Below, in pieces: positions 43,060 through 55,806 of a DNA stretch of 64,000 nucleotides (position 1 is the first letter of the stretch; each line of letters starts with the position of its first letter). Source of the DNA: Anagrus nilaparvatae (taxonomy: Eukaryota; Arthropoda; Insecta; Hymenoptera; Mymaridae); NCBI GenBank assembly GCA_022575985.1, contig JAKSXM010000269.1, positions 992,001 to 1,056,000 on the forward strand, in the 5' to 3' direction. Below the pieces are notes generated by a model, which ran no database searches, was not told the origin of the DNA, and saw only the letters and a list, made by a program, of their open reading frames with translations. The translations under genes and the position numbers were made by a program.

Positions 43060-43259
43060 TGGGACAAACAAGCGCGGGGGGTTTAAAGTGTGTTTATCCA
43101 GTAAGAATTTGGGGCGTGGCCGGCGACCGCGGTCGCCGGTGGTCTCCCAGTTGTACACTTTGTACAACTGGGCGGTCATGGAAATTTGCGGGTCTTTAAG
43201 GCCCGCAAACACTCCATGGCTGATGTAAGATTCACCTATTTCCCTTATAAAAAAAAAAA
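43060..43259 (+). mobile_element. LINE segment H, right part (3'UTR and poly(A))
   Basis: The 3'UTR resumes after the Ty3 insertion with TTTGGGACAAACAAGCG. It keeps the terminal hairpin and ends in a short poly(A) at about 43247-43259. Unlike the other copies it is followed by irregular TTAAAATGA units, not clean (TAA)n. Bases 43260-43446 hold AT-rich DNA with no gene. Confidence 0.85.
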
Positions 43260-43446
43260 AATTAAAATGATTAAAATAACTAAAATAATCACTTCAGTGC
43301 GGCTATAACTCCCGCCTTATACAGAAGCCAGCTGGCTTTAAGCCTTATTATTAAATAAATAAATATTGTTTGAACAACTATCAAGGGTCCTAATTATTTA
43401 CCTATTTATTATCATCATAATCAATCTTTTATCACCCAAGTTATCA

Positions 43447-44165
43447 CAATTATTACGCAAGCGTAATTAATAAAAAATTATTGAATTTATTAAAAATTAT
43501 AATTGATAATTTTAAGAATTGCGCCTAAGCACAAAATAATTATCGGCTTCCTTGGATTTTTAGGTGGTATATGTTCAGGTAATCTGGAATGAAAATTTTC
43601 TACCTGTTTGCCCAATGTAGAAACAATTGCAGTAATTACAATTTAACTTATAAATTCCTGATTTTTGTTCTAATGGCACTCGTTGTTTTTTACTTAGTAG
43701 CTTTGACAATTTATTTGTTGTTCTAAAGCTTACTTGGTAGTAAAATTTACTAAAAGTGTTGGTAATAATATATGGTGTGTGATTACCATATATTGATGAA
43801 ATGTATTTCGTTTCTGGTTTTTTGCTACGGTTTTTGTGTTTATGAATTATTTTGCATATGATATTACTATTATAACCATTTGTGACAGCTATGTATTTTA
43901 AAATGTAAATTTATTTATTGTAATTTTTTTGATTTAAAGGTAATGAAAGTAGCCTGTGAATGAATGAATGAAAACTAACCATTTTTTGGGAATGCGGATG
44001 ATGAGATTACGCATGTATCACCAAGTCTGAGGTGGTTGGTTTTCTGTATTTATTAAATTCAAAACCATCATTGAATTTGTGTATAATTAAATCCAAAAAA
44101 TTTAGCTTACTTTCTTTTTCAATTTCTAGCGTAAATTGTATATCAGGGTTAAGAAAACCCGAATA
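43447..44165 (-). mobile_element. Penelope-like element relic (RT thumb and GIY-YIG)
   Basis: The minus strand reads, in order: an RT C-terminal motif (IQFTLEIEKESKLNFLDL, FEFNKYRKPTTSDLVIH; 44007-44150), a degraded linker (IICKIIHKHKNRSKK; YISSIYGNHTPYI), then a GIY-YIG endonuclease (GIYKLNCNYC, FYIGQTGRKF, RLPEHI; about 43575-43660). RT followed by GIY-YIG is the signature of endonuclease-bearing Penelope-like elements. Frameshifts and stops break it, and the RT N-terminus is replaced by a foldback element at about 44165. The 110-bp repeat at 43447-43556 is probably its 3' part. Confidence 0.8.
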
Positions 44166-44178
44166 AAGAACCGAACCG

Positions 44179-45003
44179 TGTAAACAAAAAACCGAATCAT
44201 ATTTTTTCTTCAAAATTTGGAAGGAGACTTTTTTATAAATATATTTTTTGGTGCCGTTCCATACTCAATGTGATCGGCCATCTTTAACCTCCAAATAACG
44301 TAAATTACGCGAATTCGGATCGATTTTTCTCGTTCTTTTGCAGTTTTATTGGATTTTCAGGCTTTTGGTGACCTTACATGCCTAAAATAAGATCGAATTC
44401 AGATTCCAAGGAAAATTTTACAAAAGTCCGAGATATATTAAAAATAATTTTATTTTTAAAAACCCTGATTTGCAAAATTTAAAAAATAACAATAATTTAA
44501 TTTTATGTTAAAATTCTATGTTATAATTCTACATTTAAAATATATTACTTATATATCATTTCCCTGGAAATCCGAGTTTGACCTTATTTCGATTATACAA
44601 AGTTCTATATAGAAAGAAAATCCAAATAAAGAGTTAAATCCAAATAAAAAGTGAAAAAATGGAGAAAATGAAAAAAAATTATTTTGATAATATATTTGAT
44701 ATTTTGCAAACCAGGGTATTTAAAAATAAAATTATTTTTAATATACCTAGGACTTTTGTAAATTTTATCTGGGAATCTGAATTTGACCTTATTTTAGGCA
44801 TATAAGGTTACTAAAAGCCTGAAAATCCAATAAAACTGCAAAAGAACGAGAAAAATCGATCCGAATTCGCGTAATTAACGTTATTTGGAGATTAAAGATG
44901 GCCGATCACATCGAATTAGGAACGGCACCAAAATATATATTTATAAATAAGTCTCCTCCCAAATTTTGAAGAAAAAATATGATTCGGTTTTTTATTTATA
45001 CCA
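44179..45003. mobile_element. Foldback element with ~300-bp inverted arms
   Basis: The left arm (about 44179-44484) is the inverted copy of the right arm (about 44700-45003) at roughly 90% by eye. Shared blocks include ACCGAATCATATTTTTTCTT, GTGATCGGCCATCTTTAA, ACGCGAATTCGGATCGATTT and ATTTTCAGGCTTTT. The centre is AT-rich and holds no ORF. The left arm replaces the rest of the Penelope RT. Confidence 0.8.
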
Positions 45004-46189
<1,186 letters not shown>

Positions 46190-46396
46190 TTAATAACAAT
46201 TAAAAATTATTGAAGTTACTTAATTAAGTTTTACACGATTTAAAAGATAAATGGTTTTGTCGTAAAAGTTTTCTTGCCTTTAAAACGAAAACTTTAACGA
46301 TTTCAAATTTCTTTGTTTATTACAAAAATAAAAATTTTATATTGTGAAACAATAATATTTTTCATAAAGTTTTAACGAAGTAATATTTTTAAACTG

Positions 46397-47398
46397 ACAA
46401 GGGGAGTTCAATGCATTTGGAAGACCAAATTACACCAAATGGTTATGGATGAGTTTGTTATGTTGAAAAAATATGCCGACTACCCTTCGCTCATTCCAAT
46501 GGGCCTTCTGGACCTTGAAACACAGGGCTCAATGTTATAAAATAGGGTTTTTTGGTAATTTTCAATGAAACGCCAAATCCTTGCAAGTTAACCAAAACTA
46601 TTCTGGTTGGTCTCATTTTTTTGGTTTCAGTATCACCATTCATACGTCGTAAACCGCAATTTATTATCACTAATTCTCTCATCACTATAGCCAATTAACC
46701 AAACGATCATTTTTTGCTAAAGAAGACCAATTTTCAAATTGGTGCCAAATTCGTAATTTCTGACAAAAAAAGGTTTTATATGTCTTAAAAAATGTCTAAA
46801 AGTTTCAAGTTTCCAAAAATTCTTTATACGTTTCGTTTCCTTGATTCGTTTTTAAGAAATGGCTCTTCAAAGTTAACATCAAAAATGAGCTTTTTTAAAA
46901 AATCGTAAAATTGGGACTGTGATTTCAAATTATCATATCTGGTTAATAAATAATTGAAAAACGTAAAATCAAGAAGTTTTGAAAACTTGAAGCTTGTACA
47001 AATTTTTTCAGACCTATGAAACCCATTTTCGTCAGAAATTGAAAAATTGGCAGCAGTTTAAAAATTAGTCATTTTTGTACAAAAAAGACCTTTTGGTTAA
47101 GTGACTATAGTGATGAGAGAATTCATTAAAATCAATTGCGGTTTACGGCGTATGAAAGATGATACTTAAACCAAAAAAATGAGACCAATCAAAAGAGTTT
47201 TGGTTAACTAGCGAGATTTTGGCGTTTCATTGAAAATTACCAAAAAACCCTATTTTATAACATTGAGCCCTGCGATTCTAGGCCCAGAAGGCCCATTGGA
47301 ATGAACGGAGAGTAGTCGGCATGTTTTTTCAACATAACAAACTCATCCATAGCCGTTTGGTGTAATTCGGTGTTCCAAATGTATTAAACTCCCCTTGT
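46397..47398. mobile_element. ~1.0-kb foldback element (TIRs ACAAGGGGAG)
   Basis: Starts ACAAGGGGAGTTCAATGCAT and ends with its complement (ATTAAACTCCCCTTGT). The inverted similarity runs almost to the centre (about 46897). Shared blocks include AATTTTCAATGAAACGCCAA, TTTTATAACATTGAGCCCTG and TCTCTCATCACTATAG. No transposase is present. No target duplication longer than a base or two was evident, so the superfamily is open. It lies just upstream of the PRPF4B exon, in the probable intron. Confidence 0.8.
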
Positions 47399-47643
47399 GA
47401 ATAAATAAAAAGTAAATAGCAACCCTCTTGTAAATACGATTAAACAAATTTACCAGATTAGTCATTGGTCAATTATTTTCGATAATATTGATAGGGTATT
47501 GATCAATCCAGTTGCTGTTAAAATACACCCTTAATATTATATAAATTTGTAAATAGTTCTTAAATATTATAAAAAAAAAAGAGTATAAAATGCTCACTCA
47601 CTTATGCTATATTAATAAAATACAATTATTAAAAGTTAAAGAG

Positions 47644-47729
47644 TTAATAAGTAATTAAACAGACAATGCTTTCACGATTCTAAGCAAAAGAAAGAACAGC
47701 ATTTAAATAAAATAGTCTCAAAAAAGGTT
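47644..47729 (+). repeat. Left arm of an 86-bp inverted repeat
   Basis: Its reverse complement is at 55807-55892 with no difference seen. The two arms enclose the second LTR element and lie about 8 kb apart. Bases 47399-47643 hold nothing recognisable. Confidence 0.85.
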
Positions 47730-48007
47730 GAATAAGAATAAATGAAATAAATAAATGAATAACTATTCATTTCTGTATACCTTTTTATAATTTAAAACAC
47801 CATAAATAAATGAAATTAGTAGTAATAGTTCTACTGTGGCGAAACCGCGAATTCAGCAAAATGCGAAGCAGACACATATGAATGTGTGGGTGATTTGCCA
47901 TTCAAACTCTGACCTTGACATAAGTGAGTGGGAGGTGATTCCTCGTCTTTGCTATATAATAATAATTGTAACAATGTTTTCTTTTTTTTATAAAATGCAT
48001 ATAATTT

Positions 48008-49178
48008 TATAACGAGGGTATTTAATTAAATAAATAATTTTGATAATATACATACATATATATTTATTAATATATTTATTCTTTAAGAGCGCCTTTTAAT
48101 ATATATATGTATGTATAATTATTTAGTAGTAGTAATGATAATAAAATAGGGGGAAATTACCTCTGTTATTCGGCTAGCTCGGCATAAGAAACATCTCACT
48201 CGGCAAGTGGGGGAGTTCTAAGAAATAGGTATTTGAGTGGGGAAATATTTTTATATGTGAACATGCACTTACACTAAAATGAATTGAACACTTATTTATT
48301 TATTATAAAATATTTAAATGATGCTTTATTAATAATTTTATATTGCCTGGTAGGCTTTTGAACAAAATAAAAAAAATGTAATACGAAATAATATTAAATA
48401 CTAAAATAATAAACCCGCGTGGCTTTACATATAATACTCGCGATCCGCGCGCAATCACACATACACACACTTTACGATACCGCGCTGATGTAATATCTGC
48501 TGCTTGAATCGTCTACTTGTGGATGATGTCTTCGTTGCGTCTGCCCAGATGCTGCTTTATTATGTAGGCTTGTGGATGCTGGTGCAGGATTAAATCTACT
48601 GCTGTCGGCTATCTCACTTCACACGATTGAGTTTTTATTTAATATTTGAATATTTTCGCTGTGGCGATCGTGGTCGGTTAATTAATATAATTTATTAATT
48701 TATATAAATTTAGGCTTCACTTTCAATAATTATCACTCTATAAATAATTATTTTTAAAAAAATGGCTCCAAGGCAACACGCGTGTCTTTACCAGGATTTT
48801 GGCACATGGAGGTGCGAAACCGTGAACTTCTCTATGGACATCGCGCGTGACTTCGCGGTCCAGAGCTCAAACCGGAATGCTCGTTTTGCAAAGGAAACGG
48901 CATGGTCTTCTATTACAGCGCCGTGCGGCTGATACTATAAATCATTATCAGTCGATATGAAAACCTATAACTTTTATTGATCGGTGCTGCTTTTTATTGA
49001 TCTTCTATTAGAATATTATTGAACTATAAATAATATATTTGCATTTTGATTGTTGCTAGGCGGAAATCTTCTGTATTTGAGACTTGAGGCGCGCGAATAT
49101 GTGTGTATGTATGTTCGCAAATATTAAATAATTTAATATTTAATATTTGCTTGTAACGGGCAAAAATGCCTCGTTTCA
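48008..49178 (-). repeat. 3' LTR of the non-autonomous element
   Basis: 1171 bp, offset 5569 bp from its partner. On the minus strand it starts TGAAACGAGG (partner TGTAACGAGG). The plus-strand left end is TATAACGAGG, so the LTR ends are short inverted repeats with TG changed to TA. Confidence 0.88.
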
Positions 49179-49190
49179 ATAGCTTCCCGC
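49179..49190 (-). other. Polypurine tract of the non-autonomous element
   Basis: The minus strand reads GCGGGAAGCTAT directly before the 3' LTR; compare GAGGGAGGGCTAT in the Ty3 element. Confidence 0.65.
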
Positions 49191-49734
49191 TTAGAGTGGA
49201 CTTTGCGGAGCGAAGTCCTTCCACTTCTAAGGAGCTAAATATGTAATAAATCATTCTTCCACAAATACGGTACATTGATCCTACCCGATCATTCCTAAGC
49301 CCTACTCTAAATATATTTACAATTTATTTACAATTTTTATTATGACTAAAATTTTTAAAGAAATGCAAAATAAAATCAAAATAAAATATTTTATCATGCA
49401 AAAATCATTTATACTTACTTCTGGCTTAAAAAAAATATGATAAAGATCAATGATAAATAAAATTAAAAATATATGAATTAATGAGTAAAAAAAATCAATA
49501 TTCGCGTTTCTCAATTTCCTGTTTCCAACAATAATTATTTACTTACTGTGACTCTAAAACTGCTCCAATTAATTTCCAAATTTTATTTTATGAATAAGGA
49601 AGGTAGGAGTTAAGGATTAGGTCTAGGTTGACTTTAACCTACATGCAAATAGATAAATAAAAAAATGAATATACAAATTATTGATAATAAAAATAAGGTA
49701 AAAATTAATATTAATTTAATAATCTTTTAACATC

Positions 49735-49935
49735 AAACCTTTTGGGCGAGAAAAAGAACATTAGATACGGTCATCGAGCCTTTGGGCGAGAAAAGAAATT
49801 TGTGATTCTATCTTCGATCCTTTTGGGCGAGAGAATTCATTTAATATCTTTATCTAACCTTTTGGACTATAAACGGTGTTTAATAATTTAACTTATATAA
49901 GAATAATTAATAATTGAGCCTTTTTGGCGATTAAA
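49735..49935. repeat. Five imperfect copies of a CCTTTTGGGCGAGAA motif
   Basis: Copies start at about 49738, 49780, 49818, 49857 and 49919, roughly 40-60 bp apart, degenerating to the right. They lie in the 3' untranslated part of the non-autonomous element. The rest of 49191-50174 is AT-rich with no gene seen. Confidence 0.7.
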
Positions 49936-50174
49936 CTAAATTTGATTGATTAAAAATTAATATTTATTAATTAACTGGGATTTCTATTTGATATATTGAT
50001 TATAATATTGATATATTTTTTTTTTTCGCGATTAAAAATTTATTGATACTCTACTTATATTATTAATTTAAGTTGCTATTTTGACAAACATATTTTAAAG
50101 TTTTCAATTTTAGCATAAAAAAAATGAAATAAGGGGTTATTTTCTTAAAAAGAAAGATAATCGCGTTTTATTTT

Positions 50175-50310
50175 AGACGACTTAGGGTCGGCTAGACCAC
50201 CGTTCCTCCAGAAAGAAGTTCCTTCTTAAAGATTTCACTTGTTGGACGACTGAGGGTCGGGTAACCCACCTGGCCTCCAGAAAGAAAGTCCATCTTGAAG
50301 TTGTCATCTA
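50175..50310. repeat. Tandem pair of ~70-bp units
   Basis: GACGACTTAGGGTCGG ... CCTCCAGAAAGAAG at 50175 recurs as GACGACTGAGGGTCGG ... CCTCCAGAAAGAAAG at 50246, just after the gag-like ORF stop. Confidence 0.75.
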
Positions 50311-50352
50311 AGTAACGCCATCTCCTCTTCGAAAGGAAAAAAAAATTGAGTA

Positions 50353-51948
50353 CTAAGAAAAAATAATGTTAAGCCAGGCAATTCGCGGTTCGGTTTGCCT
50401 GGGTTGCAATTTTAAAACCGGATTTGATTGTCCTAAGTAAAAATGATTAAAAAGGGTGGCTTTAATCCGATAACATGTCGAACTAGCTTTAAGGGCTATC
50501 CGACGATTTTGCGCTAATAATTTTGAGACGGCTTTGGATGGCTGCTCTTGCTGCGTGAAATCAGAGGGCTGTTGCCTCTGCTGCTGCTGATCCAACCTAT
50601 CGTAAGCTATATGATTAACCTTTGCGGAGGTTTTTCTTCTGTTGTGGTCACAGTTAATTTTTCTATTTCTTCTTTTCCTTTGTAACCACTTTATAGTAGT
50701 ATGCGTACCTGGTTTGAATGCATTAATTTGAAAACGAGTACTTGCAAAATTTTTGTAAGGATTTTCATCCTTTCGGCGAACAAAACTTACAAAATATTTA
50801 TATCGCTTTTTCCAAAAGCCTATATAATGCAAACGAAAAATTTTTCTACTTATGGCAAAATTAAATTTTCTTGCAATTTCGCGGCTTTCAGGCTGTTTAA
50901 AAAAAGTAAAACGATTAATTTTCTTATAATTTTTTAATACAGAAAAATATTTCTTCAATAACTTGTTGTTAGTATTAAAGCTAATTAAATTTCTATTTTT
51001 ATAAAAAATTTTTAAGCTAAAAATATTTTTATGATTGCCGAAAATTCCAAAAAATTTATTTTTACCAAATATTAGCTTTTTAAATGTTAAAAGTTTGATT
51101 TTGAGCTTTTGGCTGAAATTAATCTTTGATGATACTAATTTTTTTGTTAACTTCCCTGATTTCTTGTTGGCTTGACTAATTTCCAAATCTTCCAGCATTG
51201 GTTGCATGCTTTTAGATATAGATGGATTTAAAGTCATCCTTGTCAGGCTTGAACTTTCAAGTTTTTCAAAAATTTCATATTGTTGCACAGGATCGAAACT
51301 TTCATTTTCTTGGCTATTTTCTATCCTTATGACCTTTAAATTGGCTTGCATCGCGCTTCCACTACTATTTGACACCCCATGGTAACTAATGTCCGAATTT
51401 AAACGCGTTTCGCTAATATTATTTTGCGAACAAGTGACCTCTGGTATCGGCTCATGTATACTCTGTGGATTCGTCGCGTAAAGGTGAGCACTTGCAAAAC
51501 TGTTTTTAAAAGGTGCAACAATTTTTCCTAATTCTTGGCTTAGAAAATTATTAGTAAAATATTTAAAGTATTGATTTTTTGCTAATTTCTCAAAAAGGGT
51601 TGCATTTTCTATTGTCGTTCTTACATAGTTTTCTTTATTCAAGTTAAATTCAATAATGTTTGGTGGCCAAATGGGTGACTGGTCCCATGGTCTTCTATCC
51701 CGTAGGTCACACCACTCATAAGGTGCACACGGATCCTTCAACAGCATTAAATACCTAAAAAGTCTGTCTTGGACTACTTTAGGTATCCCATCAGAAGCTA
51801 AAGCTAACTCATCCATTTTTTGACAAAACGTAATGAACTGCATATTCTTAATGGTATGCCTCAGCTCCTGTACTTCCTTACGGTTCTCATAAGCCAACCT
51901 ATTGTCGGACTGATGAGTCATAATTAAATAAATATCTTGCGAATCCAT
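50353..51948 (-). CDS. Gag-like protein of the non-autonomous LTR element (531 aa)
   Basis: Open from ATG to stop. Residues 55-80 (VVQDRLFRY...KDPCAPYEW) match the Ty3 Gag N-terminus (VRNRLFRY...VDPNAPIDW) with the same spacing, so it descends from that Gag lineage. The middle (about 265-400) is a Lys/Phe/Asn/Ile-rich basic region. A basic block KWLQRKRRNRKI follows, and then a Gln-rich stretch (QQQQRQQPSD). It has no capsid domain that I can recognise and no CCHC knuckle. The retained N-terminal domain and 531 open codons suggest selection. It may help co-packaging with the Ty3 Gag; that is inference. Confidence 0.75.
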   Translation of the reverse strand: MDSQDIYLIMTHQSDNRLAYENRKEVQELRHTIKNMQFITFCQKMDELALASDGIPKVVQDRLFRYLMLLKDPCAPYEWCDLRDRRPWDQSPIWPPNIIEFNLNKENYVRTTIENATLFEKLAKNQYFKYFTNNFLSQELGKIVAPFKNSFASAHLYATNPQSIHEPIPEVTCSQNNISETRLNSDISYHGVSNSSGSAMQANLKVIRIENSQENESFDPVQQYEIFEKLESSSLTRMTLNPSISKSMQPMLEDLEISQANKKSGKLTKKLVSSKINFSQKLKIKLLTFKKLIFGKNKFFGIFGNHKNIFSLKIFYKNRNLISFNTNNKLLKKYFSVLKNYKKINRFTFFKQPESREIARKFNFAISRKIFRLHYIGFWKKRYKYFVSFVRRKDENPYKNFASTRFQINAFKPGTHTTIKWLQRKRRNRKINCDHNRRKTSAKVNHIAYDRLDQQQQRQQPSDFTQQEQPSKAVSKLLAQNRRIALKASSTCYRIKATLFNHFYLGQSNPVLKLQPRQTEPRIAWLNIIFS

Positions 51949-53084
51949 ATTTTAAATTTTATAAAAATTAAATTTTGTTTTAATTTTTATCGCTTAGCTT
52001 TAGCTCAAGCGCTCACCCCTCCCTTAAAAAAAAGTAGGTAGTTAAAAAAAAAATCTAGAAAATTTTCGCAGTGTACATGAAATTTTAATTTTAATTTCCT
52101 AGTAAAAACGCGAAAAGTTTTTCCAGTGTAGATTATAAAAAATGCGATATTTTTAATAATTAATTGTTCCTATTTTTCTTAAATTTTGCCGCAAAGTTTT
52201 TGGAGTCAAACTTGAAGGCTATTTTTGGCTGGGGGAGAAATTTTTATGAGGATAAGAGGAAATTATGTATAGTGAAATTTTTGGAAATTAATTTTATAAT
52301 TGTAATATAATTATAAATATTAATATATTTTATATTATTCAATTTTTAAAAATATACTATACCGTAAATAAATATTGCTAAAAACTGGCATTTGAGAATA
52401 TAATTTGTTACTTCAATTTAATATGTCAATAAAGCCTATAATTTATAATTAAAGATCTTTATTATACTTTTTTAGAGTACTATTTTTAATTTAATTTTAG
52501 TAAAAATGTTCTACTCCTTTAAATAATAAAAAAAAAATAATACTACTCATTTTAAAATATTTTACCTTTCTTTAAAAATTTACTACAAAGAAAAATAATT
52601 TATTAATGAATTTTTATTTTAATTCTTGGTATTATTATTTAAAAAAAATTAAGTTCTTAGAAAAAATGTTATTATAATATGTATTTGTTTATCATAATAT
52701 ACTATGTACTATAATATTCTCGCATACGGCACACTTCATTCATACTCGTTATACGGTGAAAAGTTGCTTTTTTATACTTATTTATTGACATTAATTTGAG
52801 CCTCAGAATTTATTATTTTTTTTTTAAACTAGGCTGCTTACAAATTTATATATTTATTTTCTTTATTTAATATTTTTGTGCTATGTTCACGTAAATTTTT
52901 TTTTATTAATTTGGGTCTGGGTGTCGTAATTAAAAAGGGAATTTTTGAATTTGTTTAATAATTTTTTTTTTTTTTTTTTATTTTATCAAAAAATCAAATT
53001 TTAAAATGTTGTGGAATGTTCCATAATATATATATATTACAATATAAAAATGTATATAATTAAATTTACTCTTTGTAGCATCCT

Positions 53085-53210
53085 CAAAATCTATAAATAC
53101 TCCGTATCCACAAAATTTATAAATACTCCGTATCCACAAAATATATAAATACTCCGTATCCACAAAATTTATAAATACTCCGCATCCACAAAATTTATAA
53201 ATACAATATT
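53085..53210. repeat. 27-bp minisatellite, about 4.5 copies
   Basis: The unit is TAAATACTCCGTATCCACAA followed by AAT/ATAT, in the leader of the non-autonomous element. It generates a spurious periodic reading frame. The surrounding leader (51949-53567) is AT-rich without another gene. Confidence 0.85.
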
Positions 53211-53567
53211 ACCTGCGCGCGTGCACGTTTATTGCATAAGAAATATCTCTTAAATATTTTTTTGTATATCTTCCGAAAGAAAAAAAAATTCAATTTTGTT
53301 TATTAATAATAATAATATTTTAATTTATTAATTAATTATTATTTTTAATTAATAGTTAGTTATTATTTATTTGAGTTTAACTTAAAAAATTTTGCAAATA
53401 ATCTTATGCTGAAATATTGCGCGTGCGCTGGCAAAAATGAGGGAACGCAACAAGAAGCGCCACTTATAACTTTTATAAAAATGGCGGTTTTATATCGCGC
53501 AGATTATTATTTATGAAATTAATTTTTTTATATTTAATTATGTATTTCTGAGCCCACAGAACGTTGA

Positions 53568-53574
53568 GGCGCCA
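53568..53574 (-). other. Primer binding site core of the non-autonomous element
   Basis: The minus strand reads TGGCGCC two nt after the 5' LTR, then TCAACGTTCTGTGGGC. The first seven bases equal the Ty3 PBS (tRNA-Lys type); beyond that the match needs one extra base. Confidence 0.6.
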
Positions 53575-53576
53575 CT

Positions 53577-54747
53577 TATAAGGAGGGTATTTAATTAAAT
53601 AAATAATTTTGATAATATACATACATATATATTTATTAATATATTTATTCTTTAAGAGCGCCTTTTAATATATATATGTATGTATAATTATTTAGTAGTA
53701 GTAATGATAATAAAATAGGGGGAAATTACCTCTGTTATTCGGCTAGCTCGGCATAAGAAACATCTCACTCGGCAAGTGGGGGAGTTCTAAGAAATAGGTA
53801 TTTGAGTGGGGAAATATTTTTATATGTGAACATGCACTTACACTAAAATGAATTGAACACTTATTTATTTATTATAAAATATTTAAATGATGCTTTATTA
53901 ATAATTTTATATTGCCTGGTAGGCTTTTGAACAAAATAAAAAAAATGTAATACGAAATAATATTAAATACTAAAATAATAAACCCGCGTGGCTTTACATA
54001 TAATACTCGCGATCCGCGCGCAATCACACATACACACACTTTACGATACCGCGCTGATGTAATATCTGCTGCTTGAATCGTCTACTTGTGGATGATGTCT
54101 TCGTTGCGTCTGCCCAGATGCTGCTTTATTATGTAGGCTTGTGGATGCTGGTGCAGGATTAAATCTACTGCTGTCGGCTATCTCACTTCACACGATTGAG
54201 TTTTTATTTAATATTTGAATATTTTCGCTGTGGCGATCGTGGTCGGTTAATTAATATAATTTATTAATTTATATAAATTTAGGCTTCACTTTCAATAATT
54301 ATCACTCTATAAATAATTATTTTTAAAAAAATGGCTCCAAGGCAACACGCGTGTCTTTACCAGGATTTTGGCACATGGAGGTGCGAAACCGTGAACTTCT
54401 CTATGGACATCGCGCGTGACTTCGCGGTCCAGAGCTCAAACCGGAATGCTCGTTTTGCAAAGGAAACGGCATGGTCTTCTATTACAGCGCCGTGCGGCTG
54501 ATACTATAAATCATTATCAGTCGATATGAAAACCTATAACTTTTATTGATCGGTGCTGCTTTTTATTGATCTTCTATTAGAATATTATTGAACTATAAAT
54601 AATATATTTGCATTTTGATTGTTGCTAGGCGGAAATCTTCTGTATTTGAGACTTGAGGCGCGCGAATATGTGTGTATGTATGTTCGCAAATATTAAATAA
54701 TTTAATATTTAATATTTGCTTGTAACGGGCAAAAATGCCTCGTTACA
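53577..54747 (-). repeat. 5' LTR of the non-autonomous element
   Basis: 1171 bp, partner of 48008-49178. The minus strand starts TGTAACGAGG. ATTT at 54748-54751 is the target duplication. Confidence 0.88.
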
Positions 54748-55806
54748 ATTTTTGCTTACTAGGTTTAAAAATTTTTTTTAAATTCGCTAATTTTTTGACA
54801 TAAATTTTCAAATTTTGTTGAATTTAAAATATTTATTTATTTTTTGATTGGTGATATGCATTAATATTTTTTAATACTTTTACCAAGTTCAAAATTTTTT
54901 TTTTTTATAACCTACCGCAGATATTGAATTTTAATTGATCAATCGTAAATTACTTAAATCTAAAATATCTGGTTGATAATTGCTGCAGTCTTCAAGTATC
55001 CTGTTTACCAGTGAAGTCTTCTGTCATTCTATTGGGAGCTGCAATTATCCAATATTATATTTTGTTATAAGAGTTAAAAAAATAATAATAATTCCTTTTA
55101 TTTTTTAAAAGTGTTCAATTTAACTTCAATGTCATATTTTGGATTTTATTTTGTATTCAAGTGGATACCTTGGTTCGTTTGGGTCAACAATTAGCATTTT
55201 TTAGTATTTGAATTTCGTATAATTTTTTATTTTTTTTTGTTATACATTAGCTTCTGTCAAAGTTAATTGTAACTTCAAATGCTTAAACATGTTCTGTAAA
55301 TATTTAGTATTTAAGGTATATCACTGCTCTCACGAATCTAAGTTTTTTATATTTTAAATTGCTGGGCAAATATGACTTATGTAGACTATGTTCGTTTTTC
55401 ATCAAATTAAATATTTATAAATTTAATTCTCATTGTTATATTTCATAGAAAATTAGTAAAAATTAGTTTCTTAGTAAACTATAAATTTATGAATATTTTC
55501 AATATTATAACCTCTAACAATTGTACATTTTTCTGTTTTTTTCTTTCTTTTCATATGATTTCACCTTTATTTGTATTTCATTTATTTTTTCTAATTTTAG
55601 TTCTACCAAATTTAACATGGTGGGTGGCATAATTTTTCATAGTAATCAAATAAAGTGGGTGGCGTAATTGATTTTAGTACCAGTCTTTCCGGTTATCTTT
55701 TCTCTTTGTCGGGGGAGAAACATAGAATAATGTATTCTTTATTTAATTTTGTAACAACATTATAGCCTTATAACTTAATTATTCTTCAGTACTACATTTC
55801 TTGATT

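Larger units (their letters stand above)
48008..54747 (-). mobile_element. Non-autonomous LTR retrotransposon (6740 bp)
   Basis: Two 1171-bp LTRs with no length difference and two substitutions noticed near their ends. Target duplication ATTT at 48004-48007 and 54748-54751. The minus strand has PBS, a leader of 1.6 kb with minisatellite, a single 531-codon gag-like ORF, and PPT. There is no protease, RT, RNase H or integrase. The LTR start (TGTAAC), PBS core (TGGCGCC) and PPT end (GGAAGCTAT) resemble the Ty3 element at 31.4-43.1 kb, which could supply enzymes in trans. Confidence 0.88.

Noticed and set aside
44007..44213. N-terminal residues of the 68-aa frame as Penelope RT
   Set aside because: The first ~20 codons come from the foldback arm; only the part from about 44150 down matches Penelope.
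46491..46694. 67-aa minus-strand frame
   Set aside because: Lies wholly in the arm of the 1.0-kb foldback element.
52978..53163. 61-aa frame with repeated YxxxxWIRSIYKFCGYGVF-like pattern
   Set aside because: Translation of a 27-bp minisatellite; no evidence of a gene.
53085..53210. Regularly spaced repeats that could suggest a CRISPR array
   Set aside because: Repeats are contiguous without unique spacers, in eukaryotic DNA.
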